This document shows, one piece after another, positions 1-9,145 of a stretch of 42,500 bases of DNA. The position numbers were made by a program, and so were the translations under genes. The DNA lies in assembly GCA_963575745.1 (NCBI GenBank), contig CAUYUJ010020755.1, positions 57,501-100,000 on the forward strand. The letters run 5' to 3'. This DNA comes from Prorocentrum cordatum (lineage: Eukaryota; Sar; Dinophyceae; Prorocentrales; Prorocentraceae). The notes beneath the pieces are model-generated. The model was not told where the DNA came from, ran no database searches, and saw only the letters and a list, made by a program, of their open reading frames with translations. The stretch's first letter is position 1; the number at the start of each line of letters is the position of its first letter.

Positions 1-570
1 AAACGGGGATCACAGCAGGCCTCGAAAGTGGCGACAGGTTCACAGATCGCAGCCCCGCAGGGACGGCGAGGTCTCATTTGAATCTGCCCGTGGCCCTCAC
101 TGTGCTGGGCCCCCCAGCAGGCCTCGAAAATGGCGGCAGTTTCGCAGATCGCAGCCCCCCAGGGATGGCGAGGTCTAATTTGAATCCGCGCGTGGCCCTC
201 ACTGTGCTGGGCCCCCCAGCAGGCCTCGAAAGTGGCGACAGTTTCACAGATCGCAGCCCCCCAGGGAGGGCGAGGTCTAATTTGGATCTGCCGCGATTAC
301 CCTCTATGCTGGACCCCCCAGCAGGCCTCGAAAGTGGCGACAGTTTCACAGATCGCAGCCCCCCCCCCCAGGGATGGCGAGGTCTAATTTGAATCTGCCG
401 CGATTACCCTCTATGCTGAGCCCCCCAGCAGGCCTCGAAAGTGGCGACAGTTTCACAGATCGCAGCCCCCCAGGAATGGCGAGGTCTAATTTGGATCTGC
501 CGCGATTACCCTCTATGCTGGACCCCCCAGCAGGCCTCGAAACTGGCGACAGTTTCACAGCCCCCCGCAG
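1..570 (-). repeat. 101-bp satellite array, copy 1 (reverse orientation)
   Basis: About 5.6 tandem units of roughly 101 bp, each containing the reverse complement of CTGTGAAACTGTCGCCACTT and a GGGGGGCCCAGC core. The array runs off the left edge. Units are of mixed type: the first three resemble the array at 40386-41605 (cactgtgctggg), the later ones carry a variant (cctctatgctgg). Open frames across it exist because the unit lacks stops in some phases; 101 is not a multiple of three, so the array is not a coding repeat. Confidence 0.95.
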
Positions 571-670
571 GCAAGACAGAAAGAGGCAGGAAAGAGGCGG
601 GAGGCGGGAGGAGGAAGGACGCGACCACACTGCTCTATTCAAAACGAATACCCAACCAAGGAGGGTTGGG
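571..670 (-). repeat. Conserved flank of the 101-bp satellite
   Basis: A purine-rich stretch followed at 623-670 by a sequence whose reverse complement contains CCCAACC-ctcctt-GGTTGGG and TTTTGAATAGAGCA. The same block stands beside the arrays at 36812-36862 and 40277-40323, always on the same side. It includes a 7-bp stem hairpin (CCCAACC/GGTTGGG). This shows the three arrays were moved as part of a larger unit, not only amplified locally. Confidence 0.85.
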
Positions 671-735
671 AATAATAATAATAATAATAAGAAGAAGTAG
701 TAGCAGCAGTAGTCCTAGTAGTAGTTGTTGTTGCT
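670..735 (+). repeat. AAT/AGT microsatellite
   Basis: Imperfect (AAT)n passing into (AAG/AGT)n and (GTT)n directly outside the satellite flank. From here to about 1400 I see no gene; the frames that are open are short and compositionally biased. Confidence 0.9.
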
Positions 736-1402
736 GTGACAATAGAAATAGAAGATGCATGAGACAACAGTCAGGAAACAGGGCGAGCACGGGCGCCCAC
801 CGAGCGAATGTCCAGAACCACCAGCCAACGCACGGGGCGGGCACGAAGCTGGGCACGAGCACCAGCAGCCTAAACTAAAAGCCACAACTGCAGGCCAGCT
901 TGCCAGTGCTCTGGGAAACCCTTGCCGTCACGCCTCTTGGTGACGAGGGGGTCATTTTCGTGGCGACGGAGGCCCCCCTCGCGGAGCCAAATGCCTTAGG
1001 GTGAGGGCGGCCTTCTGAGAAGGGACTGTTGGCTTTCCAAGAACGCTTCTTCAGCGGCAAGAAGCTTCTAAGATGGTCCCCCTGCCTTCTGGGATGGCCG
1101 CTCCGCTCGCCTGCCCTCGAGCAGAATCCGCTCAAAACCGGTCCCCGCACCCCTCTGGAGGTCCATCCTGGGCAATCTTTCGAGCTGCGTCCAGCCGTGC
1201 CAACCAAGGGGGGGGGGGGCCCGGAGGTCCCCCCAACGAGCAGGGAGAATACCCAAGGCCTTCAGCGGGAGGGGGGGGCGGCCCGCTTCTGCACCATGTT
1301 GCTGCAGGAGAGGCCGTGCCGCGTGACGAGCAGGTACACCTGCAGGGAGAGGAGCCACTGAGCACGTCGTGAACGCGCATCTGCTCGGACGCCCGAGCGG
1401 CT

Positions 1403-1531
1403 TTCCCTGGCCCTCGACGGGCCTCGGGACCGTCGAGAAACGACTCTGGACGAGAAACCAATCCCGGGGAAAGGGTCGGGACTTCCGGGGACGCCGTCCT
1501 GAAAGAATCAGGATGTCGCATGTCTGGGCCC
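1403..1531 (-). repeat. Dispersed repeat family D, copy 1 (inverted)
   Basis: Reverse-complement copy of the repeat at 27029-27182, 27995-28192 and 29710-29903. Shared landmarks are the block reading (reverse) gtcgaccc...cctcga, the block gaccgtcgagaaacgac, and at the far end gtctgggccc (1522-1531), which matches gggcccagac at 29711. About 130 bp can be aligned by eye. Confidence 0.75.
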
Positions 1532-1860
1532 GCTTCCCTGGCGGCTCCTGAGGCACCGCCAGGGGGGCCAGCGCCAACCAAAGAACTCTACGCAGTTCCC
1601 CGACAGCTTATAGTCGAGACTGCTTGCAGAGGACGCCCGAGAAGGCACAAGTCTCTTCCGAGGGCAACCTGTGTTCCAGGAGTGAGGAAGACACGAAGGC
1701 GTGAAGAAGACACGAAACGCGATTAACAAAACACCAAGGTACCCTTCAGGGTCGACCAACCATCGGGTGCGCCGAAGAAGGGTGCCAGGAAGATGGGGGT
1801 AGCGCATCATGGCCCGATGCATCTGCGTGGACTAGGTGGGGCAGGGCACGCGCTGACAGG
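1532..1860. other. Unassigned stretch
   Basis: No recognisable gene, repeat or signal. Short open frames on both strands show no family resemblance. Confidence 0.6.
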
Positions 1861-1931
1861 CTAATAATAATAACAATAATCATATTAATAATAATACTAA
1901 TACTAATAATAATACTAATAATAATAATAAT
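1861..1931 (+). repeat. TAA-type microsatellite
   Basis: Imperfect (AAT/ACT)n, AT-rich island in GC-rich surroundings. Confidence 0.95.
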
Positions 1932-2055
1932 GGCAAGGATAACGCTACGAAGCATACTTAGACAAGGATAACCCTACTAATCAAAACGACAATGATAACA
2001 CTACGAATCATAATAATAAGCGCATTAGGAACATGCTATCTTGCATGCTGGGGCG

Positions 2056-2083
2056 AAGAGAGAGAGAGAGAGAGAGAGAGAGG
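2056..2083 (+). repeat. (GA)n microsatellite
   Basis: About 14 uninterrupted GA dinucleotides. Confidence 0.97.
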
Positions 2084-2311
2084 GACATTAACTCCAGGAG
2101 ATCTCGTGGCCCCAGCCATGGCATCCACACGTCCCGAGTCCTTCACCCCCCTCGTCGACGCCGACGATACCAGTCAAATCCGACTGCTGCGCTTTCGACC
2201 ATGGGCCCCTTGTTCTCCATCGCATTCCGGCGGTCTCCCGGCGGCCCCCGGCGGTCCCCCACTGCCTTCGGCAATCTCTCTGACGCTCCTCTCTGCGGAC
2301 GGCCGCGCCTA

Positions 2312-2443
2312 GCCATCGCTCGGACGTCCACTCCCTGTGCCTTTGCTCGAATTCGATCCACGCGAGCATTTTCTCGCACGGTGACCCAGGATGCTGCTCG
2401 ATGGTCCTCGCCGCCAAACTGATGCACACGTCCGAGCGATGCC
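2312..2443. repeat. Foldback repeat F2, copy 1
   Basis: Starts with gccatcgctcggacgtcc (2312-2329) and ends with its inverted counterpart acgtccgagcgatgcc (2428-2443), so the ends can pair as a stem of about 16 bp. The interior shares gatgctNctcgatggtcctcg with a second copy at 29449-29573. It has the size and form of a small MITE or foldback element. No target duplication is evident. Confidence 0.75.
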
Positions 2444-2455
2444 AGGGCATCCGAG

Positions 2456-2940
2456 GCCTCGGAGGATCGCGCCACATCGCCAACGCCCCGCCGATGCGTC
2501 GGCGCCGTCGGCGCGGAGGAGATCGGGCTCTACATCGAGCCGCAGCGCCGAGGCATCGTCGATGCGCCGCGATCCTCCGACCCCACCCGTCAGGACCCCG
2601 CTTGTGGGAGGCCTGGACGCGTGGCCAATACGATCGAACACCGAACGACTGCATAAGGGAACAGCATGTGAGAGACGAAAAGGGACTAGTCTTGCGCGAG
2701 ATGACATGGCGACTTTACGCGGTGATTTACGAGGGCCACCAGCGCGGCACGCTACATCGGAAACGAGGGCGCTTACGCGCGACCTTACGCGGGCAGCTCA
2801 CGCGCGAATGTCGACAGTCGACCCCGTTCTCTTCCATCGCTCATGTGGAGCCTACCAAATGTCTGCAGCCAAATGAGACCCCAGCGGGAGTGCCTGCTTT
2901 CCCAGCCTCGAATGAACCTTGCAAACGGCCAGGGGGTCTG
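2456..2940 (+). repeat. Dispersed foldback family F1, copy 1
   Basis: An inverted pair, ctcggaggatcgcg (2458-2471) and cgcgatcctccga (around 2568-2581), encloses a GC-rich core with ggcgccgtcggcgc. It is followed by atcgaacaccgaacgact, an agggaacagcatgtgag block, a block of acgcg-rich repeats and gtctgcagccaaa. Copy 4 at 26596-27000 aligns through most of this length at roughly 80-85 per cent by eye. The minus-strand reading frame across the core carries many amino-acid changes between copies, so I read it as non-coding. Confidence 0.8.
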
Positions 2941-3123
2941 ACTGGTTGGGGCCCCAACAAACCGGTCAGAAGGGAAGGAGGAGGCGAAATCCACTTAGAA
3001 TCGGTCCCCGGGTCCCCCCCGAGACCTGTCTGGTGCAATGCTTTTACCCTGGATCCGTTTTTCACGGTCACGGAACCCGCAAACGGCACCTGGAGGCCGA
3101 AAGGGGCAACAAAACATCACCGA

Positions 3124-3300
3124 GCCCAGACCCTCGAACCAGGGCTGAACCTAAACGGTGTTCTTCGTTTTCGTTTTGTTTTCGTTTTCCTTCGCTTTTG
3201 TCTCGAATCAGCCTCTACCGCAAAACGAAGGCGAAACGAGAACGGCCCAAGAAATCGCCAAAAACACCGTTCAGGTCCAGCCCAGACCCTCGAACCTGTC
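3124..3300. repeat. TTCG/TTTTCG low-complexity hairpin between direct repeats
   Basis: The sequence cccagaccctcgaacc occurs at both ends (about 3124 and 3284). Between them a TTCGTTTT-rich half is followed by a partly complementary half (caaaacgaaggcgaaacg), and an aacggtg/caccgtt pair sits further out. The whole can fold as an imperfect hairpin. No coding assignment. Confidence 0.6.
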
Positions 3301-3319
3301 CGCCTTTCCTGCTGGCCAC

Positions 3320-3510
3320 CTCGGACCCCCAGCGGGCTCCGAGTCGCAGATGCATGCCCTTGCCGCTGCGTCCTGCCCCCAAGGGGCCCATCGATCGAGC
3401 ACCGAACGACCGCACGAGGGAGCAGCATGTGAGCAAGACGCAAGTGTCTGCAGCCAAAGGAACCCCAGCGGGGAGGCCCGACATCCCAGCGTCGAGTGGA
3501 CCCGCAGGGG
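3320..3510 (+). repeat. Family F1, copy 2 (partial)
   Basis: Contains atcgagcaccgaacgacc, agggagcagcatgtgag and gtctgcagccaaagg followed by accccagcggg, in the same order as copy 1 at about 2630-2900 but with the spacer between them missing. The inverted-arm core is absent. Confidence 0.75.
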
Positions 3511-3539
3511 TACGGTGCCAGCATTGGAACATGAGCTCT

Positions 3540-3770
3540 TAGTTAAAGAATCCAGAGTCTGGAAGCCAATGGAACTCCACTCATGGATCGGCCATGGATA
3601 TCACCGCCCGCCTCATCAGATAGGAACCCTCCAGGGTCGCCAGCCTCCTGGGCACATTCCTCAACGAACGCCCCCGCTGAAGGGTTCGCAGGTGGTAGCA
3701 GATGCACGCCCTCGCCGCTGCGGCTTCCCCCCCGAGCCCACGATCGAACGTCGAACGACTGCGTCGGGTG
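3540..3770 (+). repeat. Shared fragment R1 and family F1 copy 3 (partial)
   Basis: 3598-3665 (cctcatcagataggaaccctccagggtc ... ctgggcacattcct) is repeated at about 22352-22413. It is followed by gcagatgcacgccctcgccgctgcg, which echoes 3345-3370, and then cacgatcgaacgtcgaacgactg, the F1 tail. Family members are clearly mosaic. Confidence 0.65.
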
Positions 3771-4555
3771 GACCCGGGTTGAAAAGCACAGCTGCCCCTG
3801 CACGCAACACGCAACCCGTAGCCTGCCGGCACGGAGCTCCGCGCGTGGACTGACGACGCAGGACATGGCCCGAGGCGTTCGCCCGAAGCGTGGGCCCACT
3901 CGCGCCGAGCCAACGCGCAGCGTGTCGACACGGACGCTGTCAACACGGCACGTGGGCGATTTCGGGAACCCTGAACCCAAAACTGCTTTCAGCTCTTGCG
4001 GGCACGTCCTTCACTTCCGCCGAGCTTCCGCCGGCGGAGGCGGCCTCGTTTCACTTCCGCCACCCTTCCGCCGAGAAAGAGATGACAACTCCTTCGATCC
4101 TCGAAGGCCCGGCCCCTTTCGGAACGCCCCGCGTGTTGCGTTTCAAACGGGCCGCAGCAGGGCAGCCAGGTTCACAAAAGTGCAAAACCTTTTTTCAATG
4201 TGCACGATTCTCGCCTCGCTGCCCAATAATCTGTTAATGGTGGCATATTTTCCGCACCAGACATTTTTTGGGGGGGCATTCTTCGCTCTTCTGCCCGACG
4301 CTCTTGCCTCGAGCAGCGCGCCCCCTCAGCAAGCGAAACCTGTACGAAGCGAGCAAAACTGGAATTCCCCAGTACATTTTGCACAAACCTCAAATCGCCT
4401 CGCCGCGGCGTCTGCCCCCCCCCCCCCCCGACGAAGGCCTCGTGGGCGGCGTGGCCGCCGCCGCGGGCGGCCTCCGCGGGCGGCGCCGCAACCCCGGAGG
4501 GCCCCGCGGCGCTCCGCGCGCACAGCGCGGGGGCGGCGCCCAACGCCTCCCCAGG
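3771..4555. other. Unassigned stretch
   Basis: Long frames are open on both strands only because of base composition. No domain is recognisable. Poly-C and GC-rich runs increase towards the CGT array. Confidence 0.5.
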
Positions 4556-4617
4556 CCGCCGCCGCCGTCGTCGTCGCCGCCGCCGTCGTCGTCGCCGTCG
4601 TCGTCGTGGTCGTCGTG

Positions 4618-4657
<40 letters not shown>

Positions 4658-4668
4658 TGGTCGTCGTG

Positions 4669-4708
<40 letters not shown>

Positions 4709-4825
4709 TCGTCGTCGTCGTCGTCGTCGCCGTCGTGGTCGTGGTCGTCGTCGTGGTCGTGGTCGTGGTCGTGGTCGTCGTCGTGGTCGTGGTCGTGGTC
4801 GTCGTCGTGTCGTCGTCGTGGTCGT

Positions 4826-4904
<79 letters not shown>

Positions 4905-4985
4905 GCGTCGTGGTCGTGGTCGTGGTCGTCGTCGTGGTCGCCGTCGCCGCCGCCGCCGCGCCGCCGTCGCCGTCCGTCGCCGTCG

Positions 4986-5040
<55 letters not shown>

Positions 5041-5041
5041 G

Positions 5042-5072
<31 letters not shown>

Positions 5073-5074
5073 GC

Positions 5075-5147
<73 letters not shown>

Positions 5148-5162
5148 TCGCCGTCGCCGTCG

Positions 5163-5244
<82 letters not shown>

Positions 5245-5372
5245 GGTGGCCGTCGTTTTCGTCGTCGTGGTCGTCGCCGCCGCCGTCGTCGCTGCGGTCG
5301 TGGTTGTGGTCGTGGCCGTTGTCTTCGTTTTCGTCGTCGCGGTGGTGGTGGTGGTGGTGGTCGTCGTCGTCG
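4556..5372 (+). repeat. 0.8-kb (CGT)n array with higher-order structure
   Basis: Mostly CGT triplets with blocks of CGTGGT and CGCCGT. A block reading ggcgtcgtggtcgtggtcg, then (gtggtc)n, cgccgtcgccgccgcc occurs at about 4900-4990 and again at about 5068-5170, and each is followed by pure (CGT)n, giving a repeat of repeats about 170-180 bp long. All six frames are open for hundreds of codons, giving poly-Val/Ser/Arg/Thr/Asp strings; these are not proteins I would call. Confidence 0.95.
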
Positions 5373-6008
5373 AAGATCGATGGGTCGGCGTTTTTTCAAA
5401 GTGTTGGGCCCCTGTGAACCCCCTGGGACCTCGGGGGACCTCCGGGAACCGCCCTGGGGCGACGGTCCTCTCCGCCTCACTGCCCGCGGATCTTGGCGAC
5501 GCGAACAAAACCAAAACGGGAGTTTCCCGAGTCAGCCAGGGCCACGTAGCGAAATGGGGCAAGCCGCGAAGTGACTTCCAACACCAGGGCATCGGAGGGC
5601 GGAAAATTGGGATCGGCTCCGCTTTCTCCCCAGACCAGGGCCAGCTTGACGGGATTGGCTGCTCTGCGTTAGCGCTGAGACCGCGTTCGTGAACTGCGGT
5701 TGGGGCCCAGATGACGGTCCCAATCGGGATCGGCCTGGGCCGAGAGAGAGAGAGATAGAGACTGCACAATGGGGTCCAGGAGCTCCGTCCGCCATTCTTC
5801 AAGACGTCGGATCTCGGGGAAGGAGCACCAGGGAGGGGCGCAAGAGAGCACGTGGATGCGCCCTGGGGTTCGTGATCGTCCAATCGCTGACGTCCTTCTC
5901 CAGCCTAATGCCGCGCTTGCACAACTGGTGAGGTGCACGGGCACAGGTGAGCATCGTGAACGCAATCATGCTGTGTTCAGCCCCCAAAAAGCTAGAGGTG
6001 TGTAGCAT
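5373..6008. other. Unassigned stretch
   Basis: No confident gene. A minus-strand frame at 5799-6065 has a moderately protein-like composition but no family I can name. A short GA run lies at 5742-5760. Confidence 0.4.
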
Positions 6009-6858
6009 TAGGTCGGGCCTGTTTTCTACAGGGGGATTTTCGACGAAAAATAAAAGATACCCCAAACATAATCAAACAATAATACCAAAATAGGCTGGGG
6101 ACTATTTTTCCCTACCTAGGCTCTGCCTAGAAGGGTTCTTACTCTCTTAGCTTAAAGGGGCCGGGCAATGGAAATCGCCCCGGGCGGTTCCCCCAGTCCC
6201 CTGGGAGCGGTTCCCCCCAGTCCCCTGGGAGTTTTAGCTTTAGCTTTAGCTTAGCTTTAGCTTAGCTTAGCTTTAGCTTAGCTTTAGCTTAGCTTTAGCT
6301 TAGCTTCGACTTAGCTTTGTCTTAGCTTTAGCTTAGCTTCAGCTTAGCTTTAGCTTAGCTTTAGCTTAGTTTTTGCTTAGCTGTAGCTTAGCTTTAGCTT
6401 AGCTTTAGCTTAGCCTTAGCTTAGCTTGAGCTTAGCTTGAGCTTAGCTTGAGCTTTGCTTTAGCTTAGCTTTAGCTTAGCTGTAGCTTAGCTTTGGCTTA
6501 GCTTTGACTTACTTTAGCTTAGCTTTAACATATATTTAGCTTAATGTTAGCTGAACTGTAGCTCAGCTTTAGCTTAGCTTTGGCTTAGCTTTATCTTAGC
6601 TTTAGCTTAACTTTAGCTTAGCTTTAGCTTAGCGTTAGTTTACTTTAGCTTTATCTTAACTTTAGCCTAACTTCAGCTTAGCTTTCGCATAGCTTTAGCT
6701 TAGCTTTAGCTTAGATGTAGCTCAGCTCTACTGTTACTACTAGTGCTGCTTTCCTAGGGGCTCCAACTCCTAGGTAGGGTCGCACTGGGATAATTTGAGT
6801 ATTTGTTGTCCTTCTGGGGGTCTTCTGAAAATCCCCCTGTAGGGGGACAGGCCCGACG
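6009..6858. mobile_element. Inverted-end element A (about 850 bp, minisatellite-filled)
   Basis: The left end (taggtcgggcctg, then ctacagggggattttc, 6009-6046) has its inverted counterpart at about 6826-6856 (gaaaatccccctgtag, then ggggacaggcccgac). The left subterminal stretch (taccccaaacataatcaa, then ggctggggact) matches element B at 27677-27867. The interior is an 11-bp minisatellite. An imperfect 9-bp direct repeat, gtgtagcat before and gtgcagcat after, could be a target duplication. There is no transposase, so it would be non-autonomous. Confidence 0.75.
6233..6725 (+). repeat. 11-bp TTAGCTTTAGC minisatellite
   Basis: About 45 degenerate copies of an 11-12 bp unit built from TTAGC and TTTAGC, entirely inside element A. 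Divergence rises towards the right. It is not a telomeric repeat of any standard form. Confidence 0.95.
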
Positions 6859-7000
6859 TAAGTGCAGCATGCTCGAAGCCTGCTGCCGTGGAGCACGTTC
6901 GTGTCGGTCCTCTGCTTCGCGGCGGGACGACTCCAATGTGGGTCGTGCGCGCCGAAAAATCCGCTGACCCCGTGTCGGCGTGTGTGAGGGGTTGTTCGTC

Positions 7001-7002
<2 letters not shown>

Positions 7003-7032
<30 letters not shown>

Positions 7033-7034
7033 TG
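7003..7034 (+). repeat. (CGT)n microsatellite
   Basis: About ten CGT triplets. The rest of 6860-7195 shows no gene. Confidence 0.95.
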
Positions 7035-7195
7035 CAGTGTTCTGGCGGCCTTGAGGGACATCGACCCACGTCGCAACCACGTCAAAGGGAGGCTCCTTCC
7101 CTTTGATCCCTCCCCCGCCGGGGGGGGGACGGGGGCCCCGGGGGGGTAAGGGGTGTGTGTGTGTGGGGGGGGGTCAGATACGACTCCGCCCCGGG

Positions 7196-7465
7196 GGCCT
7201 CCTCCTCCTCCTCCTCCTCCTCCTCCTCCTCCTCCTGTCCTCCTCCTCCTCCTCCTCCTCCTCCTCCTCCTCCTCCTCCTCCTCCCCCTCCCTCTCTCCT
7301 CCTCCTCCTCCTGCTCCCTCCTCCTCCTCCTCCCCTCTCTCCTCCTCCTCCTCCCCTCCTCCTCCTCCTCCTCCTCCCCCTCCCCCCCCCCTTGCTCCCC
7401 TCTTCTTGCTCCTCCTTTACCTCCTCCTCCTCCTCCTCCTCCTGCTCCTCCTCACCCTCGTTTTC
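7196..7465 (+). repeat. (CTC)n polypyrimidine array
   Basis: About 270 bp of CTC triplets broken by CCC and CTG steps. On the minus strand this is a GAG array lying directly downstream of the retroelement that ends near 7480. Confidence 0.97.
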
Positions 7466-7479
7466 ATCTTCGTCGTCTT

Positions 7480-7789
7480 CAGGGTCGGCGGCACCGGCCG
7501 TAAGGCCTTCGCAATCTTGATCCTGGTGCCTGCGTCCTCCACGCGGGCGCACTGACTGGGCAAGGAGTCGACGACGTGGTGAACCAGGTCCTTGTTTGTG
7601 TCGCAAATGATCCACGACATGCTGCAGTTGGTGATGGGAAGCGTGGTGTCGGATAGCGACCAGATTGCACTACCGAGGTCGGTGTGGCGGATGACGTCGT
7701 AGCCGTGATCCTGCAGTGCCTGTGATGTGTCCCGTTCCCGTCCTGGGACCCAGGCGGTGCGTCCCAGGCCTGCTGCCCCCTGCGATTCC
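7480..7789 (-). pseudogene. Unassigned segment after the dUTPase
   Basis: Minus-strand frame containing GYDVIRHTDLGSAIWSLSD and IICDTNKDLVHHVVDSLPS, ending against the GAG array. Composition is protein-like and different from the shadow frames, so it is probably a continuation of the retroelement protein in a shifted frame. I cannot assign a domain. Confidence 0.35.
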
Positions 7790-9145
7790 CTAGTGGGTCG
7801 GCTCCTCCGCCCAACCCTCGGAAGTCGGGATGGCCGCGTCGCTCGGTATGGTGTCGTGTGTGTCCGATCCCCAGGAAGATGTAGGTAACTTGGGAACAAC
7901 CACGATCTCGATGTCGTCGCTGTGTCGTTCCACGATGAGCTGGGCGATGCGATGGCCCTGCTCGACCACGTGGGTCCACGGGGTGGTGTTGCACGCGGTG
8001 ACCTTGATCTCCCCGCGGTAGTCGGGGTCCACCGCGTCGCCGGTGATGTCGATGCCTTCAGCGCGAAACCTGAACGTAGGGCAATGCACATGTATGTGTA
8101 TGCGTGCGCCTGGTGGTGCTACTGCTGCTTCTCCGGTGAGTACCAGTTCCCGACCACAGGTCGGGATACTTGCATTGGAGCTGGCGTGCAAGTCGTAGCA
8201 GGCGGAGCTGGTGGTGCTTCGTGTAGGGGCTCTCGCATTCGGACTGCGAAGTTGGACCTTTAGCTTGTTGAGTTCTCGTCCGTCGGCGTCGTGGTGGACC
8301 TGCCTGCCGTTGCCTACCACAGGCGGCGTGAGCTGCTTAAGCGGCAGGCCCCCGGAGTGCGGTTGGAGCTCGCCGAAGTTGTCGAATGGGATGCAACGTT
8401 GCCCGCTCGGAACGGACTCCAGGTCGAAGCGTGTCGTGCCTGGGCTCTGTGTGACTTCGTGGCCGCCTGGTCTGGGGAAGGGGGCGCGCTTGTGGTTGAC
8501 GCCTGTCTCCACCGCCCCGTTGTTGGACTGCACGGCTTGCAGACCTAATCGGGCAGGGGGAATGTCGCCTGCGCCCTCCACGGCCAGGGCGCGCATGCTG
8601 TGCTGAATGGTCACGCCGTCGCGTGATGGCGTTGCGATGCGGCACTGCTTTTTCCAGCTCGCCACTTGTGGCCCGCAGCCCACTCCTGTCGCGCACAGTG
8701 GAGCGGACAAGCTCTCCTCCGAGGGTTGGAGCTTCGCCTGCATGGCTCGCCAGGCCGTGTTCTGGGCGAATCGCGTGCCCCAGAGGTTGGTCCTGGCGCC
8801 TTTGTCGACGAATGCGCCGAGCCGGCCGCTTAAAAGTGGTGATGTGCTTGCAAGGTGGCGCGGCGAGTCGTCCTGGGAGCTCGGGCCAGTGCCTGGCGAA
8901 GTCGGCCACCGCGGGAGTGCAGGCCCGTGTAATGTGGGCCTGTGCGGAGGCATGTGGAAGTCCAGGTGGGCGCCGTAGGGTGCTGGCGTACCTACCGCGG
9001 ACGCGAAACTGGAGGCGCTGCGTGGAGATTTCAGAAGATCCTGCCGCGGTGTTCCAGGTGCTGGAGCTGGACGAGGAAGGGGTGCTGTGTCTTTCTGTGG
9101 TGGTGTCTCCTGCGGCGCGTCTTTAGCCGGCGCATTGCGGGCCAC
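7790..9145 (-). pseudogene. Retropepsin-like plus dUTPase polyprotein segment
   Basis: A 451-residue open frame. Residues 1-100 are a Pro/Ala-rich linker. Residues 105-256 look like a retropepsin: a catalytic-loop region AFVDKGARTNLWG (111-123), a GVGCGPQ stretch (154-160), PARLGLQAV (197-205) in the position of the second conserved strand, and a family-typical FPRPGGHEV ... SPGTTRF tail (223-240). Residues 295-430 are a trimeric-type dUTPase: SACYDLHAS (motif 1, Asp318), VDPDYRGEIKV (motif 3, Asp373), GHRIAQLIVER (motif 4). Motif 2, normally containing RSG/RSS, is RFRAEG, and motif 5 is only suggested by WGSDTH. The protease has Lys115 where the family has Thr or Ser, so it is probably inactive. 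dUTPases keep uracil out of DNA by hydrolysing dUTP. The first methionine is not necessarily a real start, since this is internal to a polyprotein. Confidence 0.75.

Noticed and set aside
2088-2707. Conserved minus-strand protein shared with 25890-26822
   Set aside because: The similarity is at DNA level over the foldback core, with amino-acid changes at about the rate expected without selection and frames broken outside it.
4556-5372. Very long open frames on both strands
   Set aside because: They are translations of CGT/CGTGGT/CGCCGT repeats into homopolymeric Val, Ser, Arg, Thr or Asp; no frame shows a domain.
6233-6725. Telomeric repeat
   Set aside because: Unit is TTAGCTTTAGC, not TTTAGGG or TTAGGG, and it is enclosed by the ends of element A.
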